A stretch of 53,324 nt of DNA from Candidatus Avisuccinivibrio pullicola. Its GTDB lineage: Bacteria; Pseudomonadota; Gammaproteobacteria; Enterobacterales; Succinivibrionaceae. Shown here in pieces: positions 53,195 to 53,324 of the stretch. Position 1 is the stretch's first letter. The number at the start of each line of letters is the position of its first letter. The notes below the pieces were generated by a model that made no database searches, had not been told where the DNA came from, and saw only the letters and a program-made list of their open reading frames with translations. Where the stretch lies: positions 1 to 53,324 of the forward strand of contig DVOQ01000044.1 of NCBI GenBank assembly GCA_018713485.1. The letters are read 5' to 3'. A program made the translations under genes and the position numbers.

Positions 53195-53222
53195 GTGAAC
53201 TCCTCCCATGAGCTGAAGCTCA
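53195..53222 (-). repeat. Probable IS200/IS605-type right-end hairpin
   Basis: On the minus strand CCCTGAGC... reads CCCC TGAGC TTCA GCTCA TGGG, a stem of nine positions with one mismatch around a four-base loop, then AGGAGTTCAC. Subterminal hairpins directly after tnpB, often overlapping its 3' end and forming the end of the guide (omega) RNA, are typical of IS200/IS605 elements. The likely element boundary is near the TTCAC at 53199-53195. Confidence 0.5.
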
Positions 53223-53324
53223 GGGGCTTCCGGCTGAGCGGTTTTCAGGCCGCTCTCCGGCAGGTTCCGGGTGACAGCTCATTACTGAGCCTGCAGCCCC
53301 GGCTATCCGGGCAGTTCCTGCCCT
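53220..53324 (-). mobile_element. 3' end of a tnpB-like gene, cut by window edge
   Basis: The minus strand is open from the window edge to TGA at 53222-53220. The 34 residues include RAGTARIAGAAGSVMSC and end ENRSAGSP. TnpB proteins commonly end with a G-T-A-G-I-A-G-type stretch and a variable tail with A-G-S-P. Together with the following hairpin this points to an IS200/IS605 family element extending beyond the window. Activity cannot be judged. Confidence 0.5.

Noticed and set aside
1-53324. CRISPR array or prophage
   Set aside because: No regularly spaced direct repeats and no phage structural or integrase genes were seen.

Overview
This window looks like a chromosomal segment of a gammaproteobacterium. 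Typical markers of that class are the cmk-rpsA and ihfB-lapA-lapB-pyrF gene strings, an H-NS-like protein, SixA, YtfK (DUF1107), TusE, a class I fumarase, fused TrpCF, the thrABC order with a bifunctional ThrA, and ribosome-mediated Trp attenuation. The base composition is GC-rich by eye, with frequent TTAA. The gene set (anaerobic-type metabolism, many glycosidases) would suit an Aeromonadales/Succinivibrionaceae-like gut bacterium, but that placement is an inference.

Layout. 1-1000: an unusual GATC/TGATCA cluster and two identical tRNA-Ser(GGA) genes. 1-11 kb: fumarase, an unknown membrane coiled-coil protein, prmB-aroC-nfsA, ytfK, sixA, an H-NS-like gene, and pyrF/lapB/lapA/ihfB. 11.3-19.5 kb: all trp genes on the plus strand in two transcription units, trpEG plus an NlpC/P60 lipoprotein gene, then trpD-CF-B-A. 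Each unit has its own Trp-Trp leader peptide and attenuator. This block and a broken aldo/keto reductase gene separate cmk-rpsA from ihfB-lapAB-pyrF. 22-25 kb: rpsA, cmk, ribA, tusE and a DEDDh exonuclease, with two decayed outer-membrane barrel genes. 25.9-29.9 kb: two tandem membrane GGDEF proteins. 30.2-39.1 kb: a galactoside locus with GH36 alpha-galactosidase, a frameshifted AraC regulator, GH2 beta-galactosidase and a GPH symporter fused to a type-2 PTS EIIA domain. 39.2-42 kb: pgsA, a degenerate Fic-like gene and an unknown 507-residue protein. 42.1-44.9 kb: an AraC regulator and GH13 alpha-glucosidase. 45.1-49.8 kb: thrABC. 50-53 kb: an orphan ORF, tpiA, pfkA, and at the right edge what appears to be the 3' end of an IS200/IS605-type tnpB.

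The strongest unusual signals are: (1) two independent, structurally parallel trp attenuators with matched promoters; (2) simple-sequence tracts at frame breaks, notably (AT)9 through the catalytic Asp/Tyr motif of an aldo/keto reductase and A12 at the start of a GGDEF gene, which could be phase-variable switches, decay or assembly errors; (3) a sugar symporter with a fused type-2 EIIA; (4) a Fic-like protein whose HPFxDGNxR motif has become QLFESCNLR. All statements come from reading the sequence only; no database or folding program was used.
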